Numbered from the stretch's first letter, positions 36,292-46,222 are shown. The stretch is DNA of 64,000 nucleotides from an uncultured Prevotella sp. (GCA_944319915.1 CALUEY010000001.1:124001-188000), one strand, 5' to 3'. Notes: generated from the letters alone by a model not told the origin. Numbers and translations: made by a program.

Positions 36292-39252
36292 ATGAGAGCA
36301 AAGATACCGCCAGAGTGGAACAAGTTCTACCTTAAGGACGTGTCGTTCGTCAATCTGATGACGCGCCGCATATTCAATGTGCTGATAGTGGCCAACCCCT
36401 ACGACGCCTTCATGCTCGAGGACGACGGGCGCGTGGACGAGAAAATCTTCGACGAGTACATGGACCTGGGGCTGCGCTACCCGCCTACGTTCACGCAGGT
36501 GACCACCATCGAGGAGGCCGACAAGGTGCTCAAGACCACCGACATCGACCTCGTGATATGCATGCCGGGCAACGCCGACAACGATGCCTTCGACGTGGCG
36601 CGCTCCGTGAAGGCCGCCTCGCCTGCCACGCCTTGCGTGGTGCTCACGCCTTTCTCGCACGGCATAACCAAGCGCATGGAGAACGAGGACCTGTCGGTAT
36701 TCGACTATGTTTTCTGCTGGCTGGGCAACACCAACCTCATACTCTCCATCATAAAGCTCATCGAGGACAAGATGAACATTGAGCACGACATGGCTGAGGC
36801 GGGCGTGCAGATGATTCTGCTCGTGGAGGACGGCATACGATTCTACTCCTCTATATTGCCCAACCTCTACAACTACATACTGCTGCAGTCGCGCAATTTC
36901 TCCACCGAGGCGCTCAACCCACACGCCGCGGCGCAGCGCAAGCGCGGCAGGCCAAAGGTGCTCCTGGCACGCACTTACGAGGAAGCCATGGAGCTGTATG
37001 GCAAGTATGGCGACAATGCGCTCGGCGTAATAAGCGACGCACGCTTCCCCCGCGAGGGAAAGAAGGACCCCGAGGCGGGGCTGAAGCTGCTCCGCGAGAT
37101 AAGGAAGCGCGACGAGTACGTGCCGCTGATACTGCAGAGCGCCGAGTCGGAAAACCGAGCCAAGGCAGAGGCCGAGGGCTTCCGCTTCGTAGACAAGAAC
37201 TCGAAGAAGATGGACATCGACCTGCGCAAGCTCATGGAGGAGCACATGGGCTTCGGCGACTTCGTGTTCCACGACCCCAAGACAGGCCGCGAGATACTGC
37301 GCATACGCACGCTGAAGGAGCTGCAGGACAACATCTTCACCATACCTAACGACTCCATGCTCTACCACGTGAGCCGCAACCACATGAGCCGCTGGCTTTC
37401 CGCCAGGGCCATCTTCCCCGTGTCGGCCTTCCTCAAGCACGTCACCTGGCACAAGCTGCAGGACGTGGACGCCCACCGGCAGATTATCTTCGACGCCATC
37501 GTGCAGTACCGCCGGATGAAGAACATCGGCGTGGTGGCGGTGTTCGACCGGGGCAAGTTCGACGCATACGGCCACTTCGCCCGCATCGGCGACGGCTCGC
37601 TGGGGGGCAAGGGGCGCGGACTGGCTTTCCTCGACAACATCATCAAGCGCCACCCGGAGCTTAACCAGTATCCCGGGGCGGCCGTGTGCATACCCAAGAC
37701 GCTCGTGCTATGCACCGATGTATTCGATGATTTCATGGACAAGAACAACCTTTACCAGGTTGCGCTGAGCGATGCCAGCGACGAGGAGATACTTGACCAC
37801 TTCCTCAGGGCGCAGCTGCCCGACTCGCTCATAGCCGACTTCTTCACGTTCTTCGATGCCGTGAAGGCTCCCATAGCCATCCGCTCGTCATCCCTGCTGG
37901 AGGATAGCCACTACCAGCCCTTTGCCGGAATATACTCCACTTACATGATTCCGTATCTCGACGACAAGTATGAGATGCTGCGGATGCTGGCTTCCGCCAT
38001 CAAGGCGGTGTATGCTTCGGTTTACTACCGCGACTCGAAGGCTTACATGACCGCCACGCGCAACATCATAGACCAGGAGAAGATGGCCGTCATCTTGCAG
38101 GAGGTGGTGGGCCGCCGCTACGGCGACCGCTTCTACCCGAGCTTCAGCGGCGTGCTCCGCTCGCTCAACTACTACCCCATAGGGGAGGAGAAGGCCGAGG
38201 AGGGGATAGTGAACCTCGCGCTGGGCTTGGGCAAGTACATCGTAGACGGGGGGCTGACGCTGCGCGTAAGCCCCTACCATCCGCGGCAGGTGCTGCAGAC
38301 CAGCGAGATGGAAATGGCCCTGAGGGAAACCCAGACGCGCTTCTACGCGCTCGACATGACGCACGTGGGCGGCGGATTCAAGGTGGACGACGGCTTCAAC
38401 ATACTCAACCTGCGCGTGAAGGAGGCCGACAAGGACGGCTCGCTCCAGTACATCGCCTCTACTTTCGACCCCTACGACCAGGTTATCCGCGACGGCATCT
38501 ACGAGGGAGGGCGCAAGGTAATCACCTTCTGCGGGGTGCTCCAGCACGGCGTGTTCCCGCTGCCTGAGCTGCTGCAGATGGTGCAGCGGCTCGGAACTGA
38601 GGAGATGCGCCGCCCCGTGGAGATTGAGTTTGCCTGCAACCTCGGCGCCGACAGGACTGGCGAGCTGAACCTCTTGCAGATTCGCCCGATAGTGGACAGC
38701 AAGCAGGTGCTCGACGAAGACCTTTCCGCCCTGCCCGACGAGCGGTGCCTCTTGCGCTCGCACAACTCGCTGGGCCATGGCATCAGCGACGACGTGGCCG
38801 ACGTTGTGTATGTAAAGACGGGCGATGACTTCACGGCGGCCAACAATCCTGCCATTGCGAGCGAGATAGAGCGGCTGAACCGCAAGTTCGTTGCCGAGGG
38901 CCGGGGCTATGTGCTCGTTGGCCCGGGCAGGTGGGGGTCGAGCGACCCTTGGCTGGGCATCCCGGTGAAATGGCCTCACATCAGCGGGGCTAAGGTAATC
39001 GTTGAGGCCGGTCTGAAGAACTATCGCGTTGACCCGAGCCAAGGCACCCACTTCTTCCAAAACCTCACTTCGTTTGGCGTGGGCTACTTCACCATCAACA
39101 CTTACCGTGGCGACGGCCTCTTCCGCCGCGACGTGCTCGACGCCATGCCGGCCGTTGAGGAAACGCAGTTTGTGCGCCACGTGCGCTTCGACCGCCCCTT
39201 GAAGATAATGATGGACGGCAAGAAGCAGGAGGGCGTGGTGCTGTTCGGGTGA
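36292..39252 (+). CDS. Large PEP/pyruvate-binding (PPDK N-domain) protein with receiver-like N-terminus
   Basis: ATG 36292 is preferred; the upstream frame lacks coding character. Of 986 residues, about 20-140 and 160-330 resemble response-regulator receiver folds (FNVLIVANPYDAFMLEDDG, MILLVEDGIRFYSSIL). Residues 430-860 match the ATP-grasp N-domain of PEP synthase/PPDK (GDGSLGGKGRGLAFLDNIIK, IRSSSLLEDSHYQPFAGIYS). The swivelling histidine domain and PEP-binding barrel of true PEP synthase are absent. The C-terminus has VLVGPGRWGSSDPWLG and SQGTHFFQNLTSFG. It is probably a signalling or phosphotransfer protein known mainly from Bacteroidota; the substrate is unknown. Confidence 0.8.
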   Translation: MRAKIPPEWNKFYLKDVSFVNLMTRRIFNVLIVANPYDAFMLEDDGRVDEKIFDEYMDLGLRYPPTFTQVTTIEEADKVLKTTDIDLVICMPGNADNDAFDVARSVKAASPATPCVVLTPFSHGITKRMENEDLSVFDYVFCWLGNTNLILSIIKLIEDKMNIEHDMAEAGVQMILLVEDGIRFYSSILPNLYNYILLQSRNFSTEALNPHAAAQRKRGRPKVLLARTYEEAMELYGKYGDNALGVISDARFPREGKKDPEAGLKLLREIRKRDEYVPLILQSAESENRAKAEAEGFRFVDKNSKKMDIDLRKLMEEHMGFGDFVFHDPKTGREILRIRTLKELQDNIFTIPNDSMLYHVSRNHMSRWLSARAIFPVSAFLKHVTWHKLQDVDAHRQIIFDAIVQYRRMKNIGVVAVFDRGKFDAYGHFARIGDGSLGGKGRGLAFLDNIIKRHPELNQYPGAAVCIPKTLVLCTDVFDDFMDKNNLYQVALSDASDEEILDHFLRAQLPDSLIADFFTFFDAVKAPIAIRSSSLLEDSHYQPFAGIYSTYMIPYLDDKYEMLRMLASAIKAVYASVYYRDSKAYMTATRNIIDQEKMAVILQEVVGRRYGDRFYPSFSGVLRSLNYYPIGEEKAEEGIVNLALGLGKYIVDGGLTLRVSPYHPRQVLQTSEMEMALRETQTRFYALDMTHVGGGFKVDDGFNILNLRVKEADKDGSLQYIASTFDPYDQVIRDGIYEGGRKVITFCGVLQHGVFPLPELLQMVQRLGTEEMRRPVEIEFACNLGADRTGELNLLQIRPIVDSKQVLDEDLSALPDERCLLRSHNSLGHGISDDVADVVYVKTGDDFTAANNPAIASEIERLNRKFVAEGRGYVLVGPGRWGSSDPWLGIPVKWPHISGAKVIVEAGLKNYRVDPSQGTHFFQNLTSFGVGYFTINTYRGDGLFRRDVLDAMPAVEETQFVRHVRFDRPLKIMMDGKKQEGVVLFG

Positions 39253-39349
39253 CTCCGCGGGAGTTCGGGGAAACTTATGGAGGGCGCCCCTGGGCTTCTG
39301 CACCCCTTACAGTTTGCTGCATGATTGCGGATGTGGATGCCTTGCAGCC

Positions 39350-39397
39350 AAAAGCGCGCCGGGGCCTCACAGATGAGTGAGGCCCCGGCGCGCTTTT
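39350..39397. terminator. Strong bidirectional terminator
   Basis: A perfect 21-bp stem, AAAAGCGCGCCGGGGCCTCA plus C against 39377-39397, with a six-base loop. It starts with A4 and ends with T4, and lies between convergent genes ending at 39252 and 39411. Confidence 0.9.
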
Positions 39398-39410
39398 GGT
39401 GGGTATGCGG

Positions 39411-40349
39411 TTACTTGTATTTCAGTATCTGCCCGGGCATCAGCCGCGACGTCTTGCTTATGTGGTTGAGGCGGCAGAGTGCGTTTACGGTGGTGTGACG
39501 CTTGCGCGCGATGTGGCCCAGCGTCTCGCCTTTGCGCACCTTGTGGTAGCGTATGGTCTCCTGCACCTTCACTGCCGGGGCCGTGGCGGCCAGCTCCTCG
39601 TCGTCGCCATCGTCGCCGCTCACTTTCTGTGCGCCCACCCCGCGCAGGCGGTTGGCAGCGTGCCCCTCGGCCTGATACGTGTCGCTGCGGAACATATAGA
39701 AGTCGCTAACAACGTCTTGGTTTACGAAATCAAACATGAGCGTGGGGTTGAGGGCCACCCCGCAGAGCCTTGTCTCGAAGTGCAGGTGCGAGCCTGTGCT
39801 CCTGCCGGTGTTCCCGCCGAGGCCTATCGGATCCCCGGCGCGCACCTCCTGGTTCTCCTTTACGAGCTGCTTCGACATGTGGCCGTAGATGGTCTCGAGG
39901 CCGTTGTAGTGGCGTATCACCACGTACTTGCCGTAGCCGCGGGCTTCGTAGCGCACTATGCGCACCTTGCCGCTGAATGCGGCGCGTATGGTGTCGCCTA
40001 TGTACACCTTGATGTCGAGGCCCTTGTGCTGCCTTCCCCAGCGCGCCCCGAAGTTCGACGTGAGCACGCGGCTCGTGGTAGGCATGCAGAAGCCGCGCAG
40101 GTCGATGCGGAACGAGTCGGGAAGCTCGGTGGCGCGGTGTGCGTATTTGTTGTCCCAGTCGTCATAGAGGTCGGCTGCGGGCGAGCCTGTCTGCTCTATC
40201 TGGATAAGTCTGTTCAGTGCGACGGAGTCCACTGCTTTCATCTTTCTGTCTATCGGTGCCTGGCGCGCCAGCAGGTCTTGGCCCATCGTGGGGAGCGTGC
40301 TAACTGACAATAATGCTGCTATGACGGCTGTCTTGAATTTTCTGATCAT
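39411..40349 (-). CDS. M23 peptidase with C-terminal LysM domain
   Basis: ATG 40349 opens a signal peptide (MIRKFKTAVIAALLSVSTLP). The 312-residue protein carries the LytM zinc ligands in WGRQHKGLDIKV (His, Asp) and SHLHFE (His-x-His), followed at residues 265-312 by a LysM peptidoglycan-binding domain (YHKVRKGETLGHIARKRHTT). It is probably an active periplasmic or surface endopeptidase cutting peptide crosslinks. A TACCTTTG -7 box lies at 40467-40460. Confidence 0.92.
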   Translation of the reverse strand: MIRKFKTAVIAALLSVSTLPTMGQDLLARQAPIDRKMKAVDSVALNRLIQIEQTGSPAADLYDDWDNKYAHRATELPDSFRIDLRGFCMPTTSRVLTSNFGARWGRQHKGLDIKVYIGDTIRAAFSGKVRIVRYEARGYGKYVVIRHYNGLETIYGHMSKQLVKENQEVRAGDPIGLGGNTGRSTGSHLHFETRLCGVALNPTLMFDFVNQDVVSDFYMFRSDTYQAEGHAANRLRGVGAQKVSGDDGDDEELAATAPAVKVQETIRYHKVRKGETLGHIARKRHTTVNALCRLNHISKTSRLMPGQILKYK

Positions 40350-40718
40350 TGATATCGTTATTGGTTCCGGTGAGAAAAGCGTCCAACACGGGGAGAAAGG
40401 CATAATAATTATAACCCAATTATAGCCATGCCATTTTCTCCTTTTCAGCATGAACGTTGCAAAGGTAGCAAATATTTCGTGAAAATCCATCATGGTTAAC
40501 ACTATTTGTTTGTTATTTAACACTTTCGGCCTCGCTGATAGCCAGGATGTTAACGAAACGTAAAGTCGTGTGGCTGCTGGTTTGCGGCCGGCTCGGTGAT
40601 GGTGGGCGGTGCGGCCCCGGTGCGGTGGCTGTGCGGCGGCCATGTGCTCATGGGCTTGCCGCCAGATGAGGGATAAATGTTTACAAAGTTGCGCCCGCCG
40701 ACCCACCCCTGCCGTTTG

Positions 40719-40802
40719 GCGTTGCGATATGGCCTGTTTGGCGCGCCGAAACGGGCTGTTTCAGGGTCTGAAACGGCCTCTTTCGCAATGCAAGACGGCA
40801 CG
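40719..40802 (+). repeat. Intergenic AAACGG-family repeat, copy 3
   Basis: It includes GATATGGCCTGTTTGG, GAAACGGGCTGTTTCAGG, GAAACGGCCTCTTTCGC and then GCAAGACGGCACG, in the same order as copy 2. Confidence 0.7.
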
Positions 40803-40940
40803 TAGGGCTAAACGGCTGGGCATCAGGTGGTTGGCCGGACAGAGCCGTTTGGTGAAAAATCACGACATTGTAGAGGCATCCCGCGCGCCCTCGCAGGCTG
40901 GCGCAGCGGCTGCCCTGGAGCAAAACTTGGCGGCGCGGGG

Positions 40941-40972
40941 CTTGGCGGAACGGAGGATTTTGCATATCTTTG
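40941..40972 (+). promoter_or_regulatory. Promoter for the plus-strand GH43 gene
   Basis: CTTG (40941-40944), 20 nt, then TATCTTTG (40965-40972). One mismatch in the -33 box. The predicted leader is about 70 bases. Confidence 0.65.
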
Positions 40973-41049
40973 CAAGGCGGTGGCGGGGCATCTTGCATGC
41001 CTGCCGCTTGAGCCAAGCGCAACATCGACAAACAAGCATTACATATCTT

Positions 41050-42129
41050 ATGAAAAAGACTTTGGCCATCATCGCGCTGGCGGCACTCTGCGCCGCCGCG
41101 CCCGCGTCGGCACGGAAGGCCGGCGCCCCCAAGGAGAAGGACATGGGAGCCTACCTCATGGTTTACCACAAGGACGACACGCACAGCCTGCACATGGCCG
41201 TGAGCTACGACGGGCGCACGTTTACTGCAGTAAACAACAACGAGCCGGTGATTGCCGGCGACACCATCGCCCTGCAGCGCGGCATACGCGACCCGCACAT
41301 CTTCCGCGGGCCCGACGGGGCTTTCTACCTCGCCATGACCGACCTCCACATCTATGGCAAGCAGGCGGGCTTCCGCCTCGGCCAGTGGGAGCGCGATGGC
41401 AAGCAGTACGGGTGGGGCAACAACCGCGCCCTCGTGCTCATGAAGTCGACCGACCTCATCAACTGGACCCGCGCCAACATACGCGTTGACCAGCTCGACC
41501 CCTCGCTTGCCGACATAGGGTGTGCCTGGGCGCCCGAGACTTGCTATGACCCCGACAAGAGGAAGCTCATGGTGCACTTCACCATGCGCCACCGCAACGG
41601 CAAGACCAAGCTCTATTACTTCTACGTGAACGACGACTTCAACCGCCCCGAGGGCAAGCCCGAGGTACTCTTCACCTACCCCAAGGAGGGCAAGGAGGCC
41701 ATCGACGGCAACATTATTTGCAAGGACGGGGTGTTCCACTTGTTCTATTGCTCGCACGACGGCAAGACCGGGATAAAGCAGGCCACGTCGGAGAGCATCA
41801 CCGGCCCGTGGGAGTTCCGCGACCAACTTGTTGACCCTGAGAAGATAGGGTGCGAGGCCCCAAGCGTGTTCAAGCTCATTGGCGAGGACCGCTGGGTGCT
41901 GATGTACGACGTTTACCGCGCCAACCCGATGAACTTCGGTTTCTCCGAGACCACCGACCTGGAGCACTTCACGCCGATAGGCCGCTTTGATGAGGGCGTG
42001 ATGCGCCGCACCAACTTCGACGGCCAGAAGCACGGAGCCGTGACGTGGCTCACCCGCGACGAGGCAAAGAGGCTCGAGGAGCACTGGAAGAAGAACCCGC
42101 GCAGCTTCCCCGGCAAGCTGAAGCTCTGA
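41050..42129 (+). CDS. Secreted glycoside hydrolase family 43-like enzyme
   Basis: ATG 41050 opens a signal peptide (MKKTLAIIALAALCAAAPA). The 359-residue protein has the GH43 propeller landmarks RGIRDPHIFRGPDGAFYLAM (general base Asp region), IGCAWAPETCYD and CEAPSVFKLIGEDRWVLMYD (acid Glu region). It is related to the enzyme at 30918 but on the other strand, about 9 kb away. It probably acts on arabinan or xylan side chains. Confidence 0.88.
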   Translation: MKKTLAIIALAALCAAAPASARKAGAPKEKDMGAYLMVYHKDDTHSLHMAVSYDGRTFTAVNNNEPVIAGDTIALQRGIRDPHIFRGPDGAFYLAMTDLHIYGKQAGFRLGQWERDGKQYGWGNNRALVLMKSTDLINWTRANIRVDQLDPSLADIGCAWAPETCYDPDKRKLMVHFTMRHRNGKTKLYYFYVNDDFNRPEGKPEVLFTYPKEGKEAIDGNIICKDGVFHLFYCSHDGKTGIKQATSESITGPWEFRDQLVDPEKIGCEAPSVFKLIGEDRWVLMYDVYRANPMNFGFSETTDLEHFTPIGRFDEGVMRRTNFDGQKHGAVTWLTRDEAKRLEEHWKKNPRSFPGKLKL

Positions 42130-42165
42130 GCCTTATGGCGTGAGCCGTGGTTTTATATTGCGTTT

Positions 42166-42198
42166 GCGGCCCCGGGCAGTGCCTCTGCCCGGGGCCGC
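42166..42198. terminator. Terminator between convergent genes
   Basis: GCGGCCCCGGGCAG pairs perfectly (14 bp) with 42185-42198 across TGCCT. It lies between the GH43 stop and the stop of the minus-strand gene at 42209. The flanking T runs are weak. Confidence 0.7.
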
Positions 42199-42208
42199 AA
42201 CGCCTTTC

Positions 42209-42997
42209 TCACCCTGCCGTCCGCTCGAACTCGTCCATGATTGCTGCCAGTTCGGGCGTGAGCCGCGCGCGGCATTCGCGCTCCATCCACTCCGGCACGG
42301 GCCACCGCGCGGCTGCTATCCCTGCGGCGATGGCGGCCTGCGTGTCGGCGTCGCCGCCCAGCGAGATGGCCAGCCGCACGGTTTGCTCAACGCCGTCGGC
42401 GCAGAGGAAGGCCGTGATGGCCTCAGGCACGGAGCCTCGGCACGACACATCCCACCTGTAGCCCGGCCTTATCTCCTCTATCGTGCGGCTGAGGTCGTAG
42501 CCGGCCAGGTTCTCCACGAACGCCCGTATGGCATCGTTGCCCTCGCCATGGCGCGCCATGTAAACCGCCGCGGCCACGGCCCGGGCTGCAGCAAGGGCCT
42601 CGGGGTGGTCGTGTGACACTGCCGCCGACACCTCGGCCAGCCGCAATGCCTCGTCCATCGACCCGGCGTAAAGCCCCACGGGGCTTACCCTCATTGCCGC
42701 GCCGTTGCCCCAGCTGCCGTAAGGGCGTGGCTCCCTGGAGGCCAGCCAGCGCGCAAAGGCAGGGCCGTAGCCCGCCCGCGGGTACTTGCGCCCCAGCTCC
42801 TGCATCGCCCTCGTGAGGTCTGCTGCGCCCTTGTCCTTGCTCTCCGTCAGCCAGCGGGCCACGGCGAGGGTCATCACCGTGTCGTCGGTGAAGCGGCTCA
42901 TCGCCATGAACAGGTTTATCTTCTCGGGTTCGTAACTTTTCAGTCCGCACGACTCGTAGAACGAGCCGGCAATGTCTCCTACTATCGCTCCTAACAT
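42209..42997 (-). CDS. ADP-ribosylglycohydrolase family protein
   Basis: The 262-residue protein has the DraG/ARH metal-site motifs GAIVGDIAGSFYE, RFTDDTVMTLAVARWL and GGDADTQAAIAAGIA, in the right order and near full length. Such enzymes remove ADP-ribose from proteins, nucleic acids or small molecules. The target here is not evident. No ADP-ribosyltransferase is seen nearby. Confidence 0.9.
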   Translation of the reverse strand: MLGAIVGDIAGSFYESCGLKSYEPEKINLFMAMSRFTDDTVMTLAVARWLTESKDKGAADLTRAMQELGRKYPRAGYGPAFARWLASREPRPYGSWGNGAAMRVSPVGLYAGSMDEALRLAEVSAAVSHDHPEALAAARAVAAAVYMARHGEGNDAIRAFVENLAGYDLSRTIEEIRPGYRWDVSCRGSVPEAITAFLCADGVEQTVRLAISLGGDADTQAAIAAGIAAARWPVPEWMERECRARLTPELAAIMDEFERTAG

Positions 42998-43117
42998 ATC
43001 GTTTGGTCAAAATGGTTGAAAAGAAGTGTCAGAAAGCTGTTGCACCATCCTTGGCATGGCCAGCAAGGGGGCTCGGTTGTGCGCCGCGTGGTGGCGGCAA
43101 GGCCTTGCGGCCTCGCC

Positions 43118-45217
43118 TCATGATATCGCTCCCCAGTTCACCTGGCCCTTGCGCAGTTGCCTCAGCCGCTCCCACAGCAGGGCATGGCGCGGGTCATGGC
43201 AGTCAGGGTCGGCCTCGATGATGCGCTGCGCCTCGTCGCGTGCCATCTGCACGAGCTGCCCGTCGCGCGCAATGTCGGCTATCTTGAGGTCGAAGGCCAT
43301 GCCGCTCTGCTGCGTTCCCTCAAGGTCGCCCGGGCCGCGCAGCTTCAAGTCGGCCTCCGCTATGCGGAACCCGTCGTTCGTCTCGCACAGTATGTCGATG
43401 CGCTTGCGGGTGTCGTCGCTCAGCTTGAAGGGGGTTACGAGGATGCAGTACGACTGCTCCGCGCCCCTGCCCACGCGCCCGCGGAGCTGGTGGAGCTGCG
43501 AGAGGCCGAACCGCTGCGCGTCGAGTATCACCATCACCGAGGCGTTAGGCACGTTCACTCCCACCTCTATCACCGTCGTTGCCACGAGTATCTGGGTCTC
43601 GCCGCTCACGAACAGCTGCATCTCGGCATCCTTCTCGGCCGGTTTCATGCGCCCGTGCACCTTGCCGAGGCGCATTTCCGGGAAAACCTCGCGCAGCTGT
43701 TCGTAGCCCGCCTCGAGGTTCTTAAGGTCGCTCTTCTCGCTCTCCTCTATCAGCGGGAACACTATGTAAGCCTGCCGCCCGAGCCTCACCTGCCGCCTGA
43801 TGCTGTCGTAGAGGCGCGGCAGCTGGCTGTCGTAAACGTGCTGCGTGGCCACGGGCTTGCGCCCGGGGGGCAGCTCGTCGATCACGCTCACGTCGAGGTC
43901 GCCGTACAGGGTCATGGCCAGCGTGCGCGGTATGGGCGTGGCCGTCATCACGAGGATGTGGGGCGGGCGGTCGCTCTTGGCCCAGAGCTTGGCCCGCTGG
44001 GCCACCCCGAAGCGGTGCTGCTCGTCTACCACGACGAAGCCCAGGCGCGCAAAGCGCACCGAGTCCTCTATCACGGCGTGGGTGCCAACGAGTATCTGCA
44101 CACTGCCCGAGGCAAGTCCGTCGAGCACCTCGCGCCTGCGCTTGCCCTTTACGATGCCCGTGAGCAGCTCCACGCGCACCGCCATGGGGCCAAGGAAAGC
44201 GCGTATGGTGGCCAGGTGCTGTTCGGCCAGTATCTCGGTGGGGGCCATTATGCAGGCTTGGTAGCCGTTGTCGATGGCCAGCAGCATCGACATGAGGGCC
44301 ACGAGCGTCTTGCCCGAGCCTACGTCGCCCTGCAGCAGGCGGTTCATCTGGCGGCCCGAGCCTACGTCGCGGCGTATCTCGCGCATGACGCGCTTCTGCG
44401 CCTCGGTGAGCGCAAAGGGCAGCCGCTCGCTGTAGAACGTGTTGAAGCAGCCGCCCACGCGGGCGAACACGTAGCCCCGGTACTTGCGCCTTTGGTCGCT
44501 GGCGTAGCGCACTATGCCCAGCTGCACGTAGAAAAGCTCCTCGAACTTGAGCCGGGCGCGGGCGCGCTCCAGCTGCCGCGCGTCCTTGGGATAGTGTATG
44601 GCGCGCAGCGCCTCGTCGCGCCCCATGAGGTGGAGCCGCGCCAGCTGCCCCTCGGTGAGCGTCTCGGCGAGGGGCGTCTTGAGCCTTTCCACGAGCCCCT
44701 TCGTAAGCCGCTCGATGGAGCGCGAGGTCAGTCCGGCCTTCTTCATCTTCTCCGTCGTGGGGTAATAAGGCTGCAGGCCCATGGACGAAAGCTCCAGCGT
44801 GGAGGCCTCGTCGATGTCGGGGTGCACCACGTTGATGCGCCCGCCAAACACCGTAGGCTTGCCGAAGACTATGTAGGGTGTACCCGGGCGGTAGGTTTTC
44901 TTGGCATACTTGCCCCCGTTGAACCACGTGAGGTCCATCACGGCGGTGCCGTCGGAGAAGTGGGCTACCACGCGCTCCTTGCGCGGCCCCATCACGAAGG
45001 TTTCGTAGCTCAGTATCTTCCCGCGCACCTGCACGTAAGGCATGTCGCCCGTAAGCTCGCGTATGGAGTACAGGCGGCTGCGGTCCACGTACTTGTAAGG
45101 GTAGTACGTGAGCAGGTCGCCGTAGGTGTTGATGCCTGCCTCCTCGGCCAGCAGCTTCTTGCGGGCCGGCCCCACGCCCGGCAGGAACTGTATGTCTTGG
45201 CTCAGTATGTCGGTCAC
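43118..45217 (-). CDS. recG: ATP-dependent DNA helicase RecG
   Basis: The 699-residue protein has the N-terminal wedge/OB domain (YVQVRGKILSYETFVMG), Walker A GDVGSGKTLVAL, the DEQH box (VVVDEQHRFGVAQR), motif III VMTATPIPRTLAM and QLRGRVGRG. It remodels stalled replication forks and recombination intermediates. It follows ispD by nine bases, so the two are probably cotranscribed. Confidence 0.96.
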   Translation of the reverse strand: MTDILSQDIQFLPGVGPARKKLLAEEAGINTYGDLLTYYPYKYVDRSRLYSIRELTGDMPYVQVRGKILSYETFVMGPRKERVVAHFSDGTAVMDLTWFNGGKYAKKTYRPGTPYIVFGKPTVFGGRINVVHPDIDEASTLELSSMGLQPYYPTTEKMKKAGLTSRSIERLTKGLVERLKTPLAETLTEGQLARLHLMGRDEALRAIHYPKDARQLERARARLKFEELFYVQLGIVRYASDQRRKYRGYVFARVGGCFNTFYSERLPFALTEAQKRVMREIRRDVGSGRQMNRLLQGDVGSGKTLVALMSMLLAIDNGYQACIMAPTEILAEQHLATIRAFLGPMAVRVELLTGIVKGKRRREVLDGLASGSVQILVGTHAVIEDSVRFARLGFVVVDEQHRFGVAQRAKLWAKSDRPPHILVMTATPIPRTLAMTLYGDLDVSVIDELPPGRKPVATQHVYDSQLPRLYDSIRRQVRLGRQAYIVFPLIEESEKSDLKNLEAGYEQLREVFPEMRLGKVHGRMKPAEKDAEMQLFVSGETQILVATTVIEVGVNVPNASVMVILDAQRFGLSQLHQLRGRVGRGAEQSYCILVTPFKLSDDTRKRIDILCETNDGFRIAEADLKLRGPGDLEGTQQSGMAFDLKIADIARDGQLVQMARDEAQRIIEADPDCHDPRHALLWERLRQLRKGQVNWGAIS

Positions 45218-45226
45218 GGCTGCTTG

Positions 45227-45958
45227 CTATGTGGTTTGCCGTTGCGCTCCGGCCGCCACTCGGCCCTGCAGGCTGAGCACTGCCTCGGCCACGGCAAGGT
45301 CGAACGGAGTGGTTATCTTTATGTTCTCGCGGTTGCCCTCCACGAGCGTCACCTCGGCACCGGCGGCCTCCACCACCGAGGCATCGTCGGTAAAGGCATC
45401 GCGGTAGGGCTGGGCGTAGGCCCGGCGGAGCACGTCGAGGCTGAACGCCTGGGGCGTCTGCACGAGCCGGTAGTCTGAGCGCGGCACGGTGTGGCCGCCC
45501 GCATGGCGCAACGTCTCGACCACGGGGGTCACCGGTATGGCCGCCCCGCTGAGCCGCGCCGCCTCATAGCAGGCGCGGATGGTGGCCACCGAGGCAAACG
45601 GGCGCACCCCGTCGTGAACGCCCACCACGCCCTGCGCCCCCTCGGGTATGAGCTTGAGGCCGTTCTGCACGGAGTGGAACCGCGTGGGCCCGCCGTCGGC
45701 CACGGGGCAGCCTGCGCTGAAGCCGTGCTCGCGGCACAGCTCACTCCACAGTTCCTGCTGCTCCCTCGGCAGCACGAGCACTATGCCCACGCCTGGCAGT
45801 GCCTCGCGGAAGCGGTCGATGGTGCGCATGAGTATGGGCCTGCCGCCCACGCACATGAACTGCTTGGGCAGCGGCCCGCCCATGCGCAGGCCCTTGCCTC
45901 CCGCCACGATGATGGCGTAGCAGCGGGGCAGGGCGGTGTTGTTGGTGTTGTTGTCCAT
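45227..45958 (-). CDS. ispD: 2-C-methyl-D-erythritol 4-phosphate cytidylyltransferase
   Basis: The enzyme makes CDP-methylerythritol in the non-mevalonate isoprenoid pathway. Landmarks are [30 protein letters not shown] and [18 protein letters not shown] 45958 is chosen over ATG 45967 because a TAACTTTG -7 box occupies 45972-45965; this start would give an almost leaderless transcript. Length is 243 residues. Confidence 0.93.
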   Translation of the reverse strand: MDNNTNNTALPRCYAIIVAGGKGLRMGGPLPKQFMCVGGRPILMRTIDRFREALPGVGIVLVLPREQQELWSELCREHGFSAGCPVADGGPTRFHSVQNGLKLIPEGAQGVVGVHDGVRPFASVATIRACYEAARLSGAAIPVTPVVETLRHAGGHTVPRSDYRLVQTPQAFSLDVLRRAYAQPYRDAFTDDASVVEAAGAEVTLVEGNRENIKITTPFDLAVAEAVLSLQGRVAAGAQRQTT

Positions 45959-46137
45959 ATAGTGCAAAGTTACTAAATTAATTTAACTTTGGCTCCAAAG
46001 CAGCTTCTTTTATTTTGGCCCAAATCGCATTAGGGCGCCAATCACACCTACTTGACACCGTAGGTTGGCTCTCCACCACTTTCTGCACTGTTGCTGCCAG
46101 CTTGCGCCCCACGGCGTGTCAAAAATCAGGGTAGCCC

Positions 46138-46222
46138 ACGTTGCGTTGCCAAACCTGCCGTTTCGCATTGCCTGATAGGCCGTTCCAGCCTCTAAAACGG
46201 CAGGTTTTGGAGCGCAAAATGG
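46138..46222 (+). repeat. Intergenic AAACGG-family repeat, copy 4
   Basis: It includes CCAAACCTGCCGTTTCGC, GATAGGCCGTTCCAGCC and AAAACGGCAGGTTTTGG, the last forming a palindrome with the first. Confidence 0.6.

Larger units (their letters stand above)
40350..41049. other. Gene-free region with repeat and divergent promoters
   Basis: No gene is supported. It holds a minus-strand -7 element (40460-40467), one AAACGG-family copy (40719-40802), and a plus-strand promoter before the GH43 gene (40941-40972). Confidence 0.65.

Noticed and set aside
36292-39252. Phosphoenolpyruvate synthase
   Set aside because: The phosphohistidine and PEP-binding domains needed for the reaction are missing.
40609-41049. 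N-terminal extension of the plus-strand GH43 frame
   Set aside because: It overlaps a repeat and a promoter; the signal peptide begins at 41050.
43157-45478. 773-residue open frame on the plus strand
   Set aside because: It lies opposite recG and ispD, which have complete motifs; GC-rich third positions open this frame.
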